Made by a program: the position numbers and the translations under genes | Notes under the pieces: model-generated | Databases searched by the model: none | The model's input: the letters and a program-made list of their open reading frames with translations, nothing else | What the model was told of the DNA's origin: nothing | In this document: positions 8,974-17,916 of the stretch, one piece after another | Layout: each line of letters starts with the position of its first letter | How positions within the stretch are numbered: the first letter of the stretch is position 1 | Assembly (NCBI RefSeq): GCF_900129505.1 | Contig: NZ_LT670818.1 | Span: 7,721,001 to 7,785,000 of the forward strand | Reading direction: 5' to 3' | Source: Bradyrhizobium erythrophlei | GTDB lineage: Bacteria; Pseudomonadota; Alphaproteobacteria; Rhizobiales; Xanthobacteraceae | Length of the DNA: 64,000 nucleotides

Positions 8974-9858
8974 TCAGTTCTGCAGCGGCGCGGCCGGTGT
9001 GGTCGGCGGCGCGACCGGTACAAACGGCGCAACCGGCCCGGCGTCGGTCATCAGCGGCGACGTCTTCGACGTGACCGGCTTGAGCGGGCTGTCGTCCTCG
9101 AGGAACTTGTCGAGCATGCCCTGGATCGATTCCTTAGCGGTATCGGGACCGGTATCGCGCATGTCGTTGTGCTGGAATTCGGTACGGACGACTGTAATAC
9201 CGGCCTTCTCACATATCTCCTCTGTCGGGATCACGCCGGGGTCGGTCTTGAACTGCGGATCCTTGGAACGGAAGGTCAGGATCTTGAACCGGCCGTCCGT
9301 CATAAACGGCACCCGCAAATTGTCGAGGGTAACGACCTTCTTGACCAGTTCGGGATGCAGCTTGGCGAAATACATCGAGATATCTGCGCCGGCGGAATGT
9401 CCCACCACCGTGAGATGCTCGTAATCCGCGTTCGGTTGCACCTTCTGCATTTCCCCGACGGCAAAGCGGATGTTGGCGACGCCGCGCAAGTATTGCGGCT
9501 GACGGCCGACATAGAGCTCGCCGACTTTCGTCACCATCGGCGGATCGGTCGGCAGATCATGCTGGATGCTGATCGAGATGTAGCCGCGCGCGGCGAACAC
9601 GTTGGCCAGGAAGGAGTACTCGGTGAACTTGACGGTATTGCCGTGATTGAGGATCGCCACCGGTAGCGTGATCATGCCGGCGTTCGCCTGCATTTCCTTG
9701 TCGCGCCGGATGGCGACGTCGACCTGGACCGGACGGTTGTTGCGCGACGCGTCGTAGAACGTCAGCGTTTCGTGGCGAATCGCCCATTTGCTGATGGTGA
9801 AATATCCGACCGTCACCAGAACGGTCAGCGAAAGCAGAATGGCAATTCCACGTTTCAT
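8974..9858 (-). CDS. Alpha/beta-hydrolase with N-terminal membrane anchor
   Basis: 294 residues from the ATG at 9858 (GGGGAAG Shine-Dalgarno just upstream). Residues about 4-22 form a signal anchor (GIAILLSLTVLVTVGYF). The body is an alpha/beta-hydrolase with the nucleophile elbow GHSAGAD, preceded by the strand YEHLTVVGHS. A His late in the chain (EFQHNDMRD) is a candidate catalytic His. The substrate cannot be told. The C-terminus is Pro/Ala-rich. Confidence 0.8.
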   Translation of the reverse strand: MKRGIAILLSLTVLVTVGYFTISKWAIRHETLTFYDASRNNRPVQVDVAIRRDKEMQANAGMITLPVAILNHGNTVKFTEYSFLANVFAARGYISISIQHDLPTDPPMVTKVGELYVGRQPQYLRGVANIRFAVGEMQKVQPNADYEHLTVVGHSAGADISMYFAKLHPELVKKVVTLDNLRVPFMTDGRFKILTFRSKDPQFKTDPGVIPTEEICEKAGITVVRTEFQHNDMRDTGPDTAKESIQGMLDKFLEDDSPLKPVTSKTSPLMTDAGPVAPFVPVAPPTTPAAPLQN

Positions 9859-10186
9859 GTTCTTCCCCGGTGCACCAACTTTAGAGTCCATTTCCGTCGC
9901 CCGGGACTCTGCGGCCCCTTACTCACTAATATACGTCACGGCGACGTGACAGGAAGGCTAAATTTTGTGAATAAATCGCCTCTTCATTGTGCGGTGCATG
10001 ATTTTGTGCAGCCGCACGGCCTGAGCACGCCTGCCTTGTCAAACGCGGCAAATGAAAGGCGGTTCAGATTTTCGGTAAAGTCCAGCTAAAAATCGGTCGC
10101 AAAAGCCGGCCCGGTACCATTCGATGCCATCCAAACCGCCAAAAACGGCCCCGGGGCTCGATCGACAGTAATACCTTACCGCAACC
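9859..10186. other. Intergenic region between the hydrolase and mipZ
   Basis: No gene is seen. A short inverted repeat GTCAC-GGCGAC-GTGAC (9935-9950) lies about 80 bases upstream of the hydrolase and could be an operator. The rest is unremarkable. Confidence 0.35.
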
Positions 10187-11110
10187 CTAGGCGCCGAGGA
10201 TGTCGTGGAGTTCGAGCGGTTTGTCGACCTGGCTGAACCACTCGGCCCGGTTGGCGGCGCGGCGGCGGCCGCGCTCGTCGAGCGGCAGTTTCAGCTGGCG
10301 CAGGAGGCTGGTGACCTCCTCACGTGCGGTGACATGGCCGAGACTCGGGCGAGTGCCGAGCGTCGCTTCGTCGAGGTCGTCAAGCGCGGTCAGTCCGCGC
10401 GGAAAGAATTCGCGATAGACCACCCGTTCGGCGAAACCATCGATGGAACGGAACCCGAGCCGCAGCGCCAGATCGTTGAGGCTGTCGGCCACCAGCTGCT
10501 TGTTGCGGGATCCCAACATCGAGAGCCGGTTGCGCACCACGATCCAGTCGGTCGAGGCACCGTCGAGCTGGCGGCGCTTGCGTCGCGTGTCGCGCACCAT
10601 CTCCGCGTAATGGCTCTCGCCGGTCACCGAATAGGTTGCGGGATCGACAGTTCCCAGCACGTCGAAATCGAGGAAGCTGTCATTGATCGGCGTGACCAGG
10701 GTATCGGCCATCGAATGCGCCAGCCGCATCAGGTAGCTGTCCGACCCCGGCGTATCGATGACGATGAAGTCGAAGCTGCGCTCGACCACGCTGACGGCGT
10801 CCATGAATTGCTGGAACTCGGAATTTTCATTGTCGGCGATCTGCATGGTCTCGCCGAGCCTGATGCAGCGATGCACGGGGATTTCGAGATCGAGGCCGGT
10901 ACGGCGCGCCCAGGCGCCGCGATTGCTGATGTAACGGGTGAAGCTTTGCTGGCGGCAATCGAGGTCGATGGTGGCGACGCGCTGGCCGGCTTTCATCAAG
11001 GCAACGGCAATGTGCAGGGCGGTGGTGGATTTCCCCGAGCCGCCCTTCTCGTTTCCCAGCACAACGACGTGTGCCGAGCCCGACTGCCCCTGACTGGTTT
11101 GCACTAACAT
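10187..11110 (-). CDS. mipZ: Cell-division inhibitor MipZ (ParA-like ATPase)
   Basis: MipZ forms a ParB-anchored gradient and blocks FtsZ polymerisation away from midcell in alphaproteobacteria. The deviant Walker A motif VVLGNEKGGSGKSTTALHIA, the switch/Walker B strand DFIVIDTPGSDS and the family segment DLDCRQQSFTRYISNR are all present. At 307 residues it is a little longer than Caulobacter MipZ. It is transcribed divergently from panC with a 262-base spacer. Confidence 0.93.
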   Translation of the reverse strand: MLVQTSQGQSGSAHVVVLGNEKGGSGKSTTALHIAVALMKAGQRVATIDLDCRQQSFTRYISNRGAWARRTGLDLEIPVHRCIRLGETMQIADNENSEFQQFMDAVSVVERSFDFIVIDTPGSDSYLMRLAHSMADTLVTPINDSFLDFDVLGTVDPATYSVTGESHYAEMVRDTRRKRRQLDGASTDWIVVRNRLSMLGSRNKQLVADSLNDLALRLGFRSIDGFAERVVYREFFPRGLTALDDLDEATLGTRPSLGHVTAREEVTSLLRQLKLPLDERGRRRAANRAEWFSQVDKPLELHDILGA

Positions 11111-11372
11111 GTGATTTGGTCCCTGAACGCATCTTCAAATTGCGCGCGAGCCCAGTCAAGATAAATGCGCGATACGACACCGTCTTCTTTGAACGTCTGC
11201 CTTTAATCATGAATCGCACGGGCTCTTCACGCTCTCCGCGAACGGATATGCGATCGACGGAAGTCGAATCATGCGTGTCGGCTTGGCGGGCCGGCATCGG
11301 ACTTGATAAGGTCCGCTTTCCCGCCATCAGGTCAGGGCCGACTGCCTCCTTGCCTCCAGAGATCGAGCCCAG

Positions 11373-12224
11373 ATGTCGCGAAGTCCGATGATCGTCCGCA
11401 CGGTCCCTGCACTGCGTCGCGCCGTCGACGGCCTTCGCGCCAAAAAAGCCACTATCGCGCTGGTGCCAACCATGGGAGCCCTGCACGACGGCCATGTGTC
11501 GCTGGTCCGGCTGGCGAAACGGCGCGCCACAAGGGTGGTCGTGTCGATCTTCGTCAACCCAACCCAGTTCGCGCCCTCGGAGGATTTTGGTTCCTACCCC
11601 CGAACCTGGAAGGCCGACGTCGCCAGGCTCGCCGCTGAGGATGTCGACCTGATCTGGAACCCCGGCGTCAAGACGATGTACCCGGACGGCTTTGCCACCC
11701 GAATCGTGCCCGAAGGACCCGCCATCGTGGGTCTGGAAGATCGTTTCCGGCCGCATTTCTTCGGCGGCGTCGCGACTGTCGTCGGCAAGCTCTTCACGCA
11801 AGTCCACCCCGATTTCGCGATCTTCGGCGAAAAGGATTTCCAGCAGCTGCGGGTGGTGACGCGAATGGCTGGAGATCTCGACCTCGGCGTCAAGGTGATC
11901 GGCTCACGCACCGTGCGCGAGCGCGACGGCCTCGCGATGTCGTCGCGCAACGTCTATCTGTCGCCGGAAGAACGCCGCATCGCGCCGGTGCTGTACCGCG
12001 CCATGAAGGAAGGCGCCGGGCGCCTGCGGGCCGGCGACGACCTGGAGGCCGCGATGGCCGGCGGCGCCGAGCTGATCACCAGCGCCGGATTCGCGCTCGA
12101 CTATTTCGAGGCCCGCCATGCCCAGACGCTGGCGCCGATATCGTCTGTTAAGGACGGCCCGATCCGAATCCTGGTCGCGGCCAGGCTCGGCAAGACCCGG
12201 CTGATCGACAATGTCGGGGTTTAA
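11373..12224 (+). CDS. panC: Pantothenate synthetase
   Basis: PanC condenses pantoate with beta-alanine using ATP, the last step of pantothenate (vitamin B5) synthesis. Visible motifs are the nucleotide-binding [15 protein letters not shown] (HxGH), the pantoate site [35 protein letters not shown] and the KMSKS-like [10 protein letters not shown]. The 283-residue length is normal for the family. No panB is adjacent. Confidence 0.97.
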   Translation: MSRSPMIVRTVPALRRAVDGLRAKKATIALVPTMGALHDGHVSLVRLAKRRATRVVVSIFVNPTQFAPSEDFGSYPRTWKADVARLAAEDVDLIWNPGVKTMYPDGFATRIVPEGPAIVGLEDRFRPHFFGGVATVVGKLFTQVHPDFAIFGEKDFQQLRVVTRMAGDLDLGVKVIGSRTVRERDGLAMSSRNVYLSPEERRIAPVLYRAMKEGAGRLRAGDDLEAAMAGGAELITSAGFALDYFEARHAQTLAPISSVKDGPIRILVAARLGKTRLIDNVGV

Positions 12225-12225
12225 A

Positions 12226-12464
12226 GCAGCCCGTAGCCCGCAGGATGGGCGGAGTGCAGCGACACCCATCACGCGATGGAGCCGCGGGCCAGGATTGGCC
12301 GTATTGGTCGTTCCATCGTTTGGTGAAACTCGGAATCTATCCTGAGGATTTGGCAGGGATGGCGGGGATTCTGGCGAGCGGCCGTAGTAGAATTGCGGTG
12401 ACAACCCGTAGCTCGTAGGGCGGATATTAGCCGCAGGCGTAATCCGCCGAATGCGGCCGCACCA
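12226..12464. repeat. REP-type palindromic repeats flanking the RAYT gene (left side)
   Basis: Two dispersed-repeat motifs are visible: GCCCGTAGCCCGCAGGATGG followed by GCGGAG...CACCCATC (12226-12275), and CGTAGGGCGGATATTAGCCG with the pairing arm CGTAATCCGCCG (12414-12450). The second matches the repeat on the far side of the transposase gene in inverted orientation. No coding sequence is convincing in this stretch. Confidence 0.65.
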
Positions 12465-12998
12465 TCATCGTCGCTCGCCGAAATCGTCCTTCGTTTCAAC
12501 GTCGCCGCCCCAGTCGAGCGGAAACAATCCCGCGCGCACATCGCGATGAAACGAGGAATGCGGCCAATCGCGCACGCGCGTGACGAGCCCGTGCTGGAAC
12601 GGATTGATATAACAATATTCGACGTGGCGCGCATAATCGGCCTCGTCGCGGATCAGATGCTCCCAGAAACGGCGCTGCCAGATTCCGCGCTCGTTGCGCG
12701 CGAGGCGAACGGCGCTGCGGCGCTCCTGTTTCGGCAGCGCTTTCGCGAACCGGGTCTTGATCAGCCGCCAGCGTGTGGAAAAATCGCAATCGCCGGGAGG
12801 CAGTTTCCAGATCGCGTGCAGATGATCGGGCAGAACGACGATTGCGTCGATCGCAAAGTCATGGCTCGCGTGCGTCGCCGCCACCGCCTCACGCAAGGTC
12901 GCGATGTGGTCGACCAGCAGGGTTTGCCGCCGCTCCAACAGGTTGACCGTGAAAAACCAGCACCCGCCTGGAACGAACGCGCGACGATAATTCGACAT
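12465..12998 (-). CDS. REP-associated tyrosine transposase (RAYT, Y1/HUH superfamily)
   Basis: A 177-residue single-domain HUH nuclease of the TnpA_REP family. It carries the HUH metal motif (LPDHLHAIWKLP) and the catalytic-tyrosine helix (ARHVEYCYINPFQHGLV), preceded by the family start MSNYRRAFVPGGCWFFTVN. RAYTs cleave and spread REP palindromes. The flanking repeats at 12414-12450 and 13045-13080 are its likely substrates. The gene looks intact, so the element may still be active. Confidence 0.92.
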   Translation of the reverse strand: MSNYRRAFVPGGCWFFTVNLLERRQTLLVDHIATLREAVAATHASHDFAIDAIVVLPDHLHAIWKLPPGDCDFSTRWRLIKTRFAKALPKQERRSAVRLARNERGIWQRRFWEHLIRDEADYARHVEYCYINPFQHGLVTRVRDWPHSSFHRDVRAGLFPLDWGGDVETKDDFGERR

Positions 12999-13044
12999 GA
13001 CGCGCAGGATAGCAGATGATGCGTTGGTGTTTGAATGGACGAAA

Positions 13045-13080
13045 CGGCGGATTACGCTACGCTAATCCGCCCTACGGGCT
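13045..13080. repeat. REP palindrome on the right side of the RAYT gene
   Basis: CGGCGGATTACGCTACGCTA followed by ATCCGCCCTACGGGCT forms a hairpin (GGCGGATTA / TAATCCGCC). It is the inverted counterpart of the repeat at 12414-12450. It directly abuts the 5' end of the truncated toxin fragment. Confidence 0.75.
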
Positions 13081-13087
13081 GTTGGGC

Positions 13088-13380
13088 CGGGAAGCGGCCC
13101 CGTATATGGCACAGCCGTACACTCCGCATTTCAAGCCGAAGTCGATGCTTTGGGGAGCTCGAATCTGGCTGCGGAGCAGTCGTATCTCAACGGTGAGCTT
13201 GTCCCTTACGGGACGAAAGGTTCGGTTCGTCTCGATGTCGTAGAAGGCCCTCTAAGCAATCCGACTGCGGTCTACGACCTGAAAACAGGCAGCGCCACCC
13301 TTACACCCTCTAGAATTCAGCAAATTCAATCACATCTTCCGGGCGGAAGTAACGTTCCTGCCTACGAGGTGCGTCCATGA
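13088..13380 (+). pseudogene. C-terminal nuclease tip of a polymorphic/contact-dependent toxin (5' truncated)
   Basis: The frame read through 13108-13380 gives a domain with conserved-looking core segments VHSAFQAEVDAL, GSVRLDVVEGPL and AVYDLKTGSATLTP, ending PAYEVRP. The E...D...DLK spacing fits a PD-(D/E)xK nuclease fold as found at the tips of secreted polymorphic toxins. There is no upstream delivery region: the frame starts at the REP repeat and has no good ATG (TTG at 13150 is the only plausible start). It is probably the leftover tip of a large toxin cut by a rearrangement. Its stop overlaps the start of the next gene by 4 bases (ATGA). Confidence 0.55.
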
Positions 13381-13997
13381 CGGTGAAAAACCTGCCCGCC
13401 TTGGAAAAGGCCCTTCTCGCAGAGCTTCCAGGATTTTCGATTGCCGGGAACCTTCTTCTTATGTCGCCCATGGAAAGAATTTTGCGCGCTATTTATTTTG
13501 AAAGTTCAAGTTACGATAAGTCGGCTTTCTCTGTGAGCGCGTTCGTCATGCCCCTATGTGTGCCGACGGAGCACCTATCTTTCAACTTTGGAAATCGTGT
13601 TCGCCACAAGGGGGGAGGAGATCGATGGACGATGTCCATGCCCAACCTGATGGCGGAGTTAGGCGCCGCCCTGAAGGAACAAGCGGTGCATTTTCTAGCT
13701 AAAGTCGATTCTCTGCTCGCCTTTGCGGACATGGCAACGGCATTTTCTGGAAATCTCCACACGCCGAAAGCTATGGCGTTTGCTCTGGCGCGAGCGGGGC
13801 AGGATCGCCGAGCGGTCTCTGTTCTTGACGAGCTCTTAGCCCAGGTTGATCCGAATATTGCTTGGCAACAGACGATCGCGAAGCAAGCCAATGCTTTGAA
13901 AACCGACCTCCTTGAGAGGCCAGTGGAAGCCCATCGCCAGCTTGAGGAATGGGAGATCGAGACCACGCGGAAATTGGGGTTGGAACAGTTCCTGTAG
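13377..13997 (+). CDS. Probable immunity protein paired with the upstream toxin tip
   Basis: 206 residues, soluble, no signal peptide and no family I can name. It starts inside the last codons of the toxin fragment (ATGA overlap), the typical toxin-immunity layout. Base composition is lower in GC than the chromosome around it (for example GTTCAAGTTACGATAAGTCG), as expected for horizontally acquired toxin/immunity modules. The immunity role is inferred from position. The gene itself appears intact. Confidence 0.6.
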   Translation: MTVKNLPALEKALLAELPGFSIAGNLLLMSPMERILRAIYFESSSYDKSAFSVSAFVMPLCVPTEHLSFNFGNRVRHKGGGDRWTMSMPNLMAELGAALKEQAVHFLAKVDSLLAFADMATAFSGNLHTPKAMAFALARAGQDRRAVSVLDELLAQVDPNIAWQQTIAKQANALKTDLLERPVEAHRQLEEWEIETTRKLGLEQFL

Positions 13998-14040
13998 TCG
14001 CCTTGGAGCTTCCTGCACATTCAATCACGGTGACAGTGCT

Positions 14041-14081
14041 GGACTGCACCCCATGAATGAGACACGGTAATTTCTGTGACA
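14041..14081. repeat. 41-bp direct repeat, copy 1
   Basis: GGACTGCACCCCATGAATGA continues to GAGACACGGTAATTTCTGTGACA. It matches the copy at 14217-14257 at all but a few central positions. A third, partial copy (GGACTGCACCCTTGGAACGA) begins at 14088. These look like the ends of an insertion sequence that has been lost. Confidence 0.75.
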
Positions 14082-14165
14082 GGGTTTGGACTGCACCCTT
14101 GGAACGAGACAGTGCCGCTCAATCGTCTCGCCGCGTCGAGTCAAATCAGTGGAATTACGGTGACA

Positions 14166-14215
14166 GTGCACTCAATTGACAGGATCGTCGACAATGCCAT
14201 GACAATTAAGTGCAC
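14166..14215. repeat. Imperfect inverted repeat (IS-end or MITE-like)
   Basis: GTGCACTCAATTG at 14166-14178 pairs with CAATTAAGTGCAC at 14203-14215, with one mismatch, around a 24-base spacer. It sits between the two 41-bp direct repeats. The ATTACGGTGACAGTGCAC-type flank resembles a dispersed repeat family that I associate with bradyrhizobial genomes. Confidence 0.6.
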
Positions 14216-14216
14216 T

Positions 14217-14257
14217 GGACTGCACCCCGTAAGTGAGACACGGTAATTTCTGTGACA
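14217..14257. repeat. 41-bp direct repeat, copy 2
   Basis: Second copy of the repeat at 14041-14081 (GGACTGCACCCCGTAAGTGA ... TTTCTGTGACA), in the same orientation, 176 bases downstream. Confidence 0.75.
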
Positions 14258-14259
14258 AG

Positions 14260-15032
14260 CTCATTCGCAGACATCCTGCCGGAGCCTCGGGCGCGTCACC
14301 CCGACCCGTTAGCTTCATCTAGGCATCGAGCCTCGCTCCGCGGATGCGCGCAAAATCTAATTTCCCAAGCCGGATCAAGCTGTTTCTACCTGTCCAGTCC
14401 CTTTCGAAAAAATATTCTGATTTTCCGAAATCGCAAATCAATCTATACCCGCAGCCGTCCACCCCACTCGAGGGGCGTATCGCGATCGTCACGGACGCGG
14501 GGCTGGATGCGGTGGCCGCAAGCGGCGCTTCTGACGAGAGCGCTTTGCTTGCGGACGGCAAAATCGTGTGGTCCTGACGCCTCGACGCCGGCGTCAAGTT
14601 CGTGAGAAACATGTTTCTCACGGGCGACGGTGACAAGAAAGCCCGATCGCCGGGGAGAGCGCGACATAAGCCGTAAAACCATTGCGTGCGGGGATGCCGG
14701 GTGATTTCCGGTGCGACCGCTGTGAATACTCGTGTGCATCTTCACTACCAATTCGCACACGAGGCTGCGGGTGCACTGGGCACCCGGCATTCCCCACGCC
14801 CTCTTTGGGGCGCGAGATTGGTCAACGCCTCGGGCGCATTGCGCGGCGAGAGGTTTGCGCATGTCCAGGTTTACGCATTTCCAGAGGCCGTCATTGCGAG
14901 CGCAGCGAAGCAATCCACCCTTTCTTTTTGTTGCCCGATGGATTGCTTCGCTGCGCTCGCAATGACGAATTAGCTTGCCTGGCTGTTTGAAAATTGAATC
15001 GGTATCGCATCCGCCAGCGCGTCAGAACGCGG
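14260..15032. other. Gene-free stretch made of decayed dispersed repeats
   Basis: No gene is supported in these roughly 770 bases. The stretch from about 14500 to 14880 (AGCGGCGCTTCTGACGAGAG, GGTGACAAGAAAGCCCGATC, GGGGATGCCGGGTGATTTCC) is, from memory, a repeat found at many places in Bradyrhizobium genomes, often next to mobile DNA. It ends in the perfect palindrome at 14890-14966. Confidence 0.55.
14890..14966. repeat. Perfect 28-bp inverted repeat
   Basis: The 28 bases at 14890-14917 (GTCATTGCGAGCGCAGCGAA ...) recur exactly in inverted orientation at 14939-14966, separated by 21 bases. It would form a strong hairpin. This type of GTCATTGCGAGCGnAGCGAAGCAATCC palindrome is widespread and repeated in rhizobial and many other genomes. 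Confidence 0.9.
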
Positions 15033-15470
15033 CTAGAGCAGCCCGAGCTCGCGCAATTCGCGGCGCAACGGCTCCGGCATCGCGGCGACGCCGGCGCCCG
15101 CGGATTTGAGATCCGGCGGCGCGTCGCCGTCGGCAAAATAGCGCCAGCCCTGAAACGCCCGCATCGGCCGCGGCAGCACCGGGATCACCCTGGGCTGCAT
15201 CACCAACCGGCATCGCCCGATCCCGTCGCGGTCGCGGAACGGCTCGATCCCGATGATCCTCTCCCGCGCTGCGATTTCGCCGCGGATCACCCAGTAGAGC
15301 GAGCCGCCGGCCAGCACCTCATCGACCCGCTTCGGCGTCATCCGGGTGATGTGGATATGATGCAGCGGCAGGCCCTTTTTCTTCGCGGTCTGCATGCGCT
15401 CCGCGACCCAGCCCTTGAGTTCCCTGACCGACTCGCAGCCGACGGCAAGCTTGATGAGATGAAGTGGCAT
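15033..15470 (-). CDS. DUF1489 family protein
   Basis: A 145-residue protein with the family hallmarks MPLHLIKLAVGCESVRELK, the HITRMTPKR segment and YWVIRGEIAARERI, ending in PRPMRAFQGWRYF plus a Pro/Asp tail. DUF1489 is an alphaproteobacterial family of unknown function. The gene is complete and of the usual length. Confidence 0.88.
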   Translation of the reverse strand: MPLHLIKLAVGCESVRELKGWVAERMQTAKKKGLPLHHIHITRMTPKRVDEVLAGGSLYWVIRGEIAARERIIGIEPFRDRDGIGRCRLVMQPRVIPVLPRPMRAFQGWRYFADGDAPPDLKSAGAGVAAMPEPLRRELRELGLL

Positions 15471-15559
15471 GGAGCGAGGTTTAGAGCATGCTCCGAAAAG
15501 TGAAAACCGGTTTTCCCCGGTTTCCCGAGAAGATCATGCCCGGACAGGATGAGACTGCA

Positions 15560-16549
15560 TCAATCGTTCGACGCCGCCGGCGCCGGCGCGCCGGGAGGGG
15601 GCTCAAGCTGGACCGGCGCAGCCGTATGGGCCGCAGGCGGGCGCTTGGGTGCAGCCTCCTTTTTCTTGGCCGCGGCCATCGCGGCGCCGGCGGTCGCCGG
15701 CGGACGCGGTGACGGAGACACCGACGGCGCATTCCCAGCCGGCGGAGGTGCCGGCGGGCGCGACGACGCGATCGGCTCCGGCGTCATGATGCTGACCGGC
15801 GGGGTCGAAGCAGCCGAGGGAAAATCGGCATTGGTGGGCTTGCCCGTCGGCATCGTCGGCGCAAGCGTGGCAACCGGCCCCGGCGCAGGCATATTCCACT
15901 GCGGCGCGTAACGCGCGATCAGGCCGTCATAGACCCGATCCTCCATGTTGGCGACGATCTGGCGACTGTCGGTCAGCGACCGGAACACCCTGCAATTCGA
16001 CGGCGTACAATGATCGCGCACGATCAGTACGCGCGCCATCAGACCATAGCGGTCGCGCTCCACCGCGGCCCGCAGCGTCTCGAGCTCGGGTGTCATGGCC
16101 GCATTGGCGGCGGCAACGTCGCCGAACGCGGTCAGCCGCGAGACCTGGGAAGCCGCATAAGATACCGCCGCGGCGGTCGTTTCGCCAGAACCGAACAATG
16201 CTTTCTCGCACGCCGCCAGCACGACATCGCCGGCGAGATCGTCGATACACGACAGCGCCGGGAGCGCCGCGTTCATCGGCCGGGAGAATCGAGCCATTTC
16301 GGCAGAACCCGGCCGACCCGCGGGACCGAACTCGCGAAGGGTCGCGGCCACGGCGACGCCGACAGCCAGCAGTGTAATCACCGTCAGCGCGCCGTTGGCG
16401 ACGGATTTTTCGGCGCGCACCAGCGTGATCAGCAAAATGATCCCAAAAAATCCCGCGGCGGCCAAAGTCAGCCACATCGGGAAAGACTGCGAACGCCAGA
16501 TTTGGTCGAGCGATATGGCGTCGAGCGATGTGGCCCAGGCCCAGTTCAT
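15560..16549 (-). CDS. Conserved membrane protein of unknown function
   Basis: 329 residues. Two hydrophobic helices near the N-terminus (MWLTLAAAGFFGIILLITLV; ALTVITLLAVGVAVAAT) are followed by a Cys-containing soluble domain (SCIDDLAGDVVLAACEKALF; HCTPSNCRVFRSLTDS). The C-terminal 110 residues are low-complexity Pro/Ala/Ser. I recognise the type as a protein conserved in Bradyrhizobium but know no function. The paired Cys residues may form disulphides outside the cytoplasm. Confidence 0.75.
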   Translation of the reverse strand: MNWAWATSLDAISLDQIWRSQSFPMWLTLAAAGFFGIILLITLVRAEKSVANGALTVITLLAVGVAVAATLREFGPAGRPGSAEMARFSRPMNAALPALSCIDDLAGDVVLAACEKALFGSGETTAAAVSYAASQVSRLTAFGDVAAANAAMTPELETLRAAVERDRYGLMARVLIVRDHCTPSNCRVFRSLTDSRQIVANMEDRVYDGLIARYAPQWNMPAPGPVATLAPTMPTGKPTNADFPSAASTPPVSIMTPEPIASSRPPAPPPAGNAPSVSPSPRPPATAGAAMAAAKKKEAAPKRPPAAHTAAPVQLEPPPGAPAPAASND

Positions 16550-16699
16550 GCGCGATGTCCCTCAACGCCGCATGGAACGCATTCCACGAACGCGAATGCC
16601 GATTCCTTCGCACTCACTATGCACAGAATGTTTCCGAGAACGGGGCCATATGACGGCGAGGCGAAATCGAACTTGCCTCTCCGGCCGCGTGTGACCGTT

Positions 16700-16903
16700 T
16701 CAGGAAACGTTGAGCTGGCTTTCCTTCGCCACCCGCTCGAATGCCTCGGTCGAGTTTTTGATCCGGTACTGGCAATCGTCGCCGTCGGTCGGAAGCAGGC
16801 GGATCACCTCATAGGTACCGCTCGCGGCTGGACGCGCCACATTGCTGGCAGTGAAATAGACGGTCTCACCAACGTTGTATTTGTGCTTCAACGCCCTCTC
16901 CAT
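16700..16903 (-). CDS. Small conserved protein, SH3-like
   Basis: 67 residues (MERALKHKYNVGETVYFTAS ... CQYRIKNSTEAFERVAKESQ). The pattern 'G-Y-V-hydrophobic-S...Y.V...L...Q-Y-R-I-K' is common in small SH3-like alphaproteobacterial proteins. ATG at 16903 was chosen; a longer frame upstream lacks conservation. Function unknown. Confidence 0.7.
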   Translation of the reverse strand: MERALKHKYNVGETVYFTASNVARPAASGTYEVIRLLPTDGDDCQYRIKNSTEAFERVAKESQLNVS

Positions 16904-17114
16904 ACGCAAAAAACGCCGGCCGCGCCTACGGTCCCGCTTGCTGCGGCCGACTGAAGAACCCGCGGCTATATAGCACGGGGCCAATCCCGTTGGCCAGTTA
17001 CATCCGGACATAGCAAATACGCGGATTTTGCAGGTTTTTCAGTATGATAGTGCCGCTTCCGGGGGGATTCCGGGCAAATCCGACCTGCCGCCGTACGGAA
17101 CCCGCCTTTGACCT

Positions 17115-17483
17115 TCAGGCCGTGTGCGGCAGCTTGCCGTCCGGGCTGGCGTGATCCACTGCAGTCGGCAGCTGCTGCGCCAGAACCTTGGCGAGCTGAT
17201 CGACCGGGATATTGAACCGCGCGGCCAACTGCTTGACGGTGTCGCTGCCGAGCACCTGCTGCAATTGCTCGGCGGTGATCGGCAGATTTTGACCGTTTCC
17301 GATCCAGGATTTGACCTGATCGCCGAAGCCGGCCTGCTGCAGCTTGGCGACGATCGCGTTCAGTCCGCCCTGGCTGCCATTGCCGAGCACTTCGCTCAAC
17401 ACCACCGGGACCACAGCGGCCTCAAGCTGGCCGAGCGCGCCCCTGAACGCCGGTGAGTTTTCCAGTGAATCGAGAATGCCCAT
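17115..17483 (-). CDS. YidB-like (DUF937) protein
   Basis: 122 residues from ATG 17483, with AAAGGA upstream. The segments GGLNAIVAKLQQAGFGDQVK, SWIGNGQNLPITAEQLQQVL and IPVDQLAKVLAQQLPTAVD are the YidB/DUF937 signature. The function is unknown; the family forms small helical, often abundant proteins. Confidence 0.85.
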   Translation of the reverse strand: MGILDSLENSPAFRGALGQLEAAVVPVVLSEVLGNGSQGGLNAIVAKLQQAGFGDQVKSWIGNGQNLPITAEQLQQVLGSDTVKQLAARFNIPVDQLAKVLAQQLPTAVDHASPDGKLPHTA

Positions 17484-17607
17484 GCCCAAATCCTTTCGCT
17501 GAACGCGCCGGCGCCGGTTCCCGATTCAGGACCTTTTGCGCGGCTCGGTCAAGCCGCGAATCCGTGACTGCTTCGACCTCTGCGCGCCTACAGCCCCTCG
17601 CCGCAGT

Positions 17608-17793
17608 TCAGCTCGGCGTTTCGACGTCGGGCGCCCGGGGACTTTGGTCCGGTGGCGGGCTTGTCTCGTCAACTTGCGATTTGAGGTTCGCTGCCTTTTC
17701 GACCAGCACCGCGGCTAGCTTCGCATTCGTGGTTGAGTTGGCGAATTTGAGGAGCGTCGTCGCCTGACGCGCGAAATATTGTCTGCCAATCAC
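17608..17793 (-). CDS. Small hypothetical protein
   Basis: 61 residues, with a GTG start at 17793 preceded by GGGGGA. The helix ATTLLKFANSTTNAKLAAVL is followed by KAANLKSQVDE and an acidic Pro-rich tail. It resembles short stress-type proteins of Bradyrhizobium, but I cannot name a family. Confidence 0.55.
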   Translation of the reverse strand: MIGRQYFARQATTLLKFANSTTNAKLAAVLVEKAANLKSQVDETSPPPDQSPRAPDVETPS

Positions 17794-17916
17794 GATATTC
17801 CCCCACGGGTTACCCTGCGAGGTACATCACGCCTGACGCGCGGAATTGTTCCGCTTGTTGGACAAAAGTGAACAGGGCCGGTTCCACGGGAACCCGCTCA
17901 GGGTTCCGCTTCCCCC

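Noticed and set aside
10205..11107. A 300-codon plus-strand frame over mipZ
   Set aside because: It is antisense to mipZ with its Walker motifs; the frame is His/Glu/Arg-rich shadow sequence.
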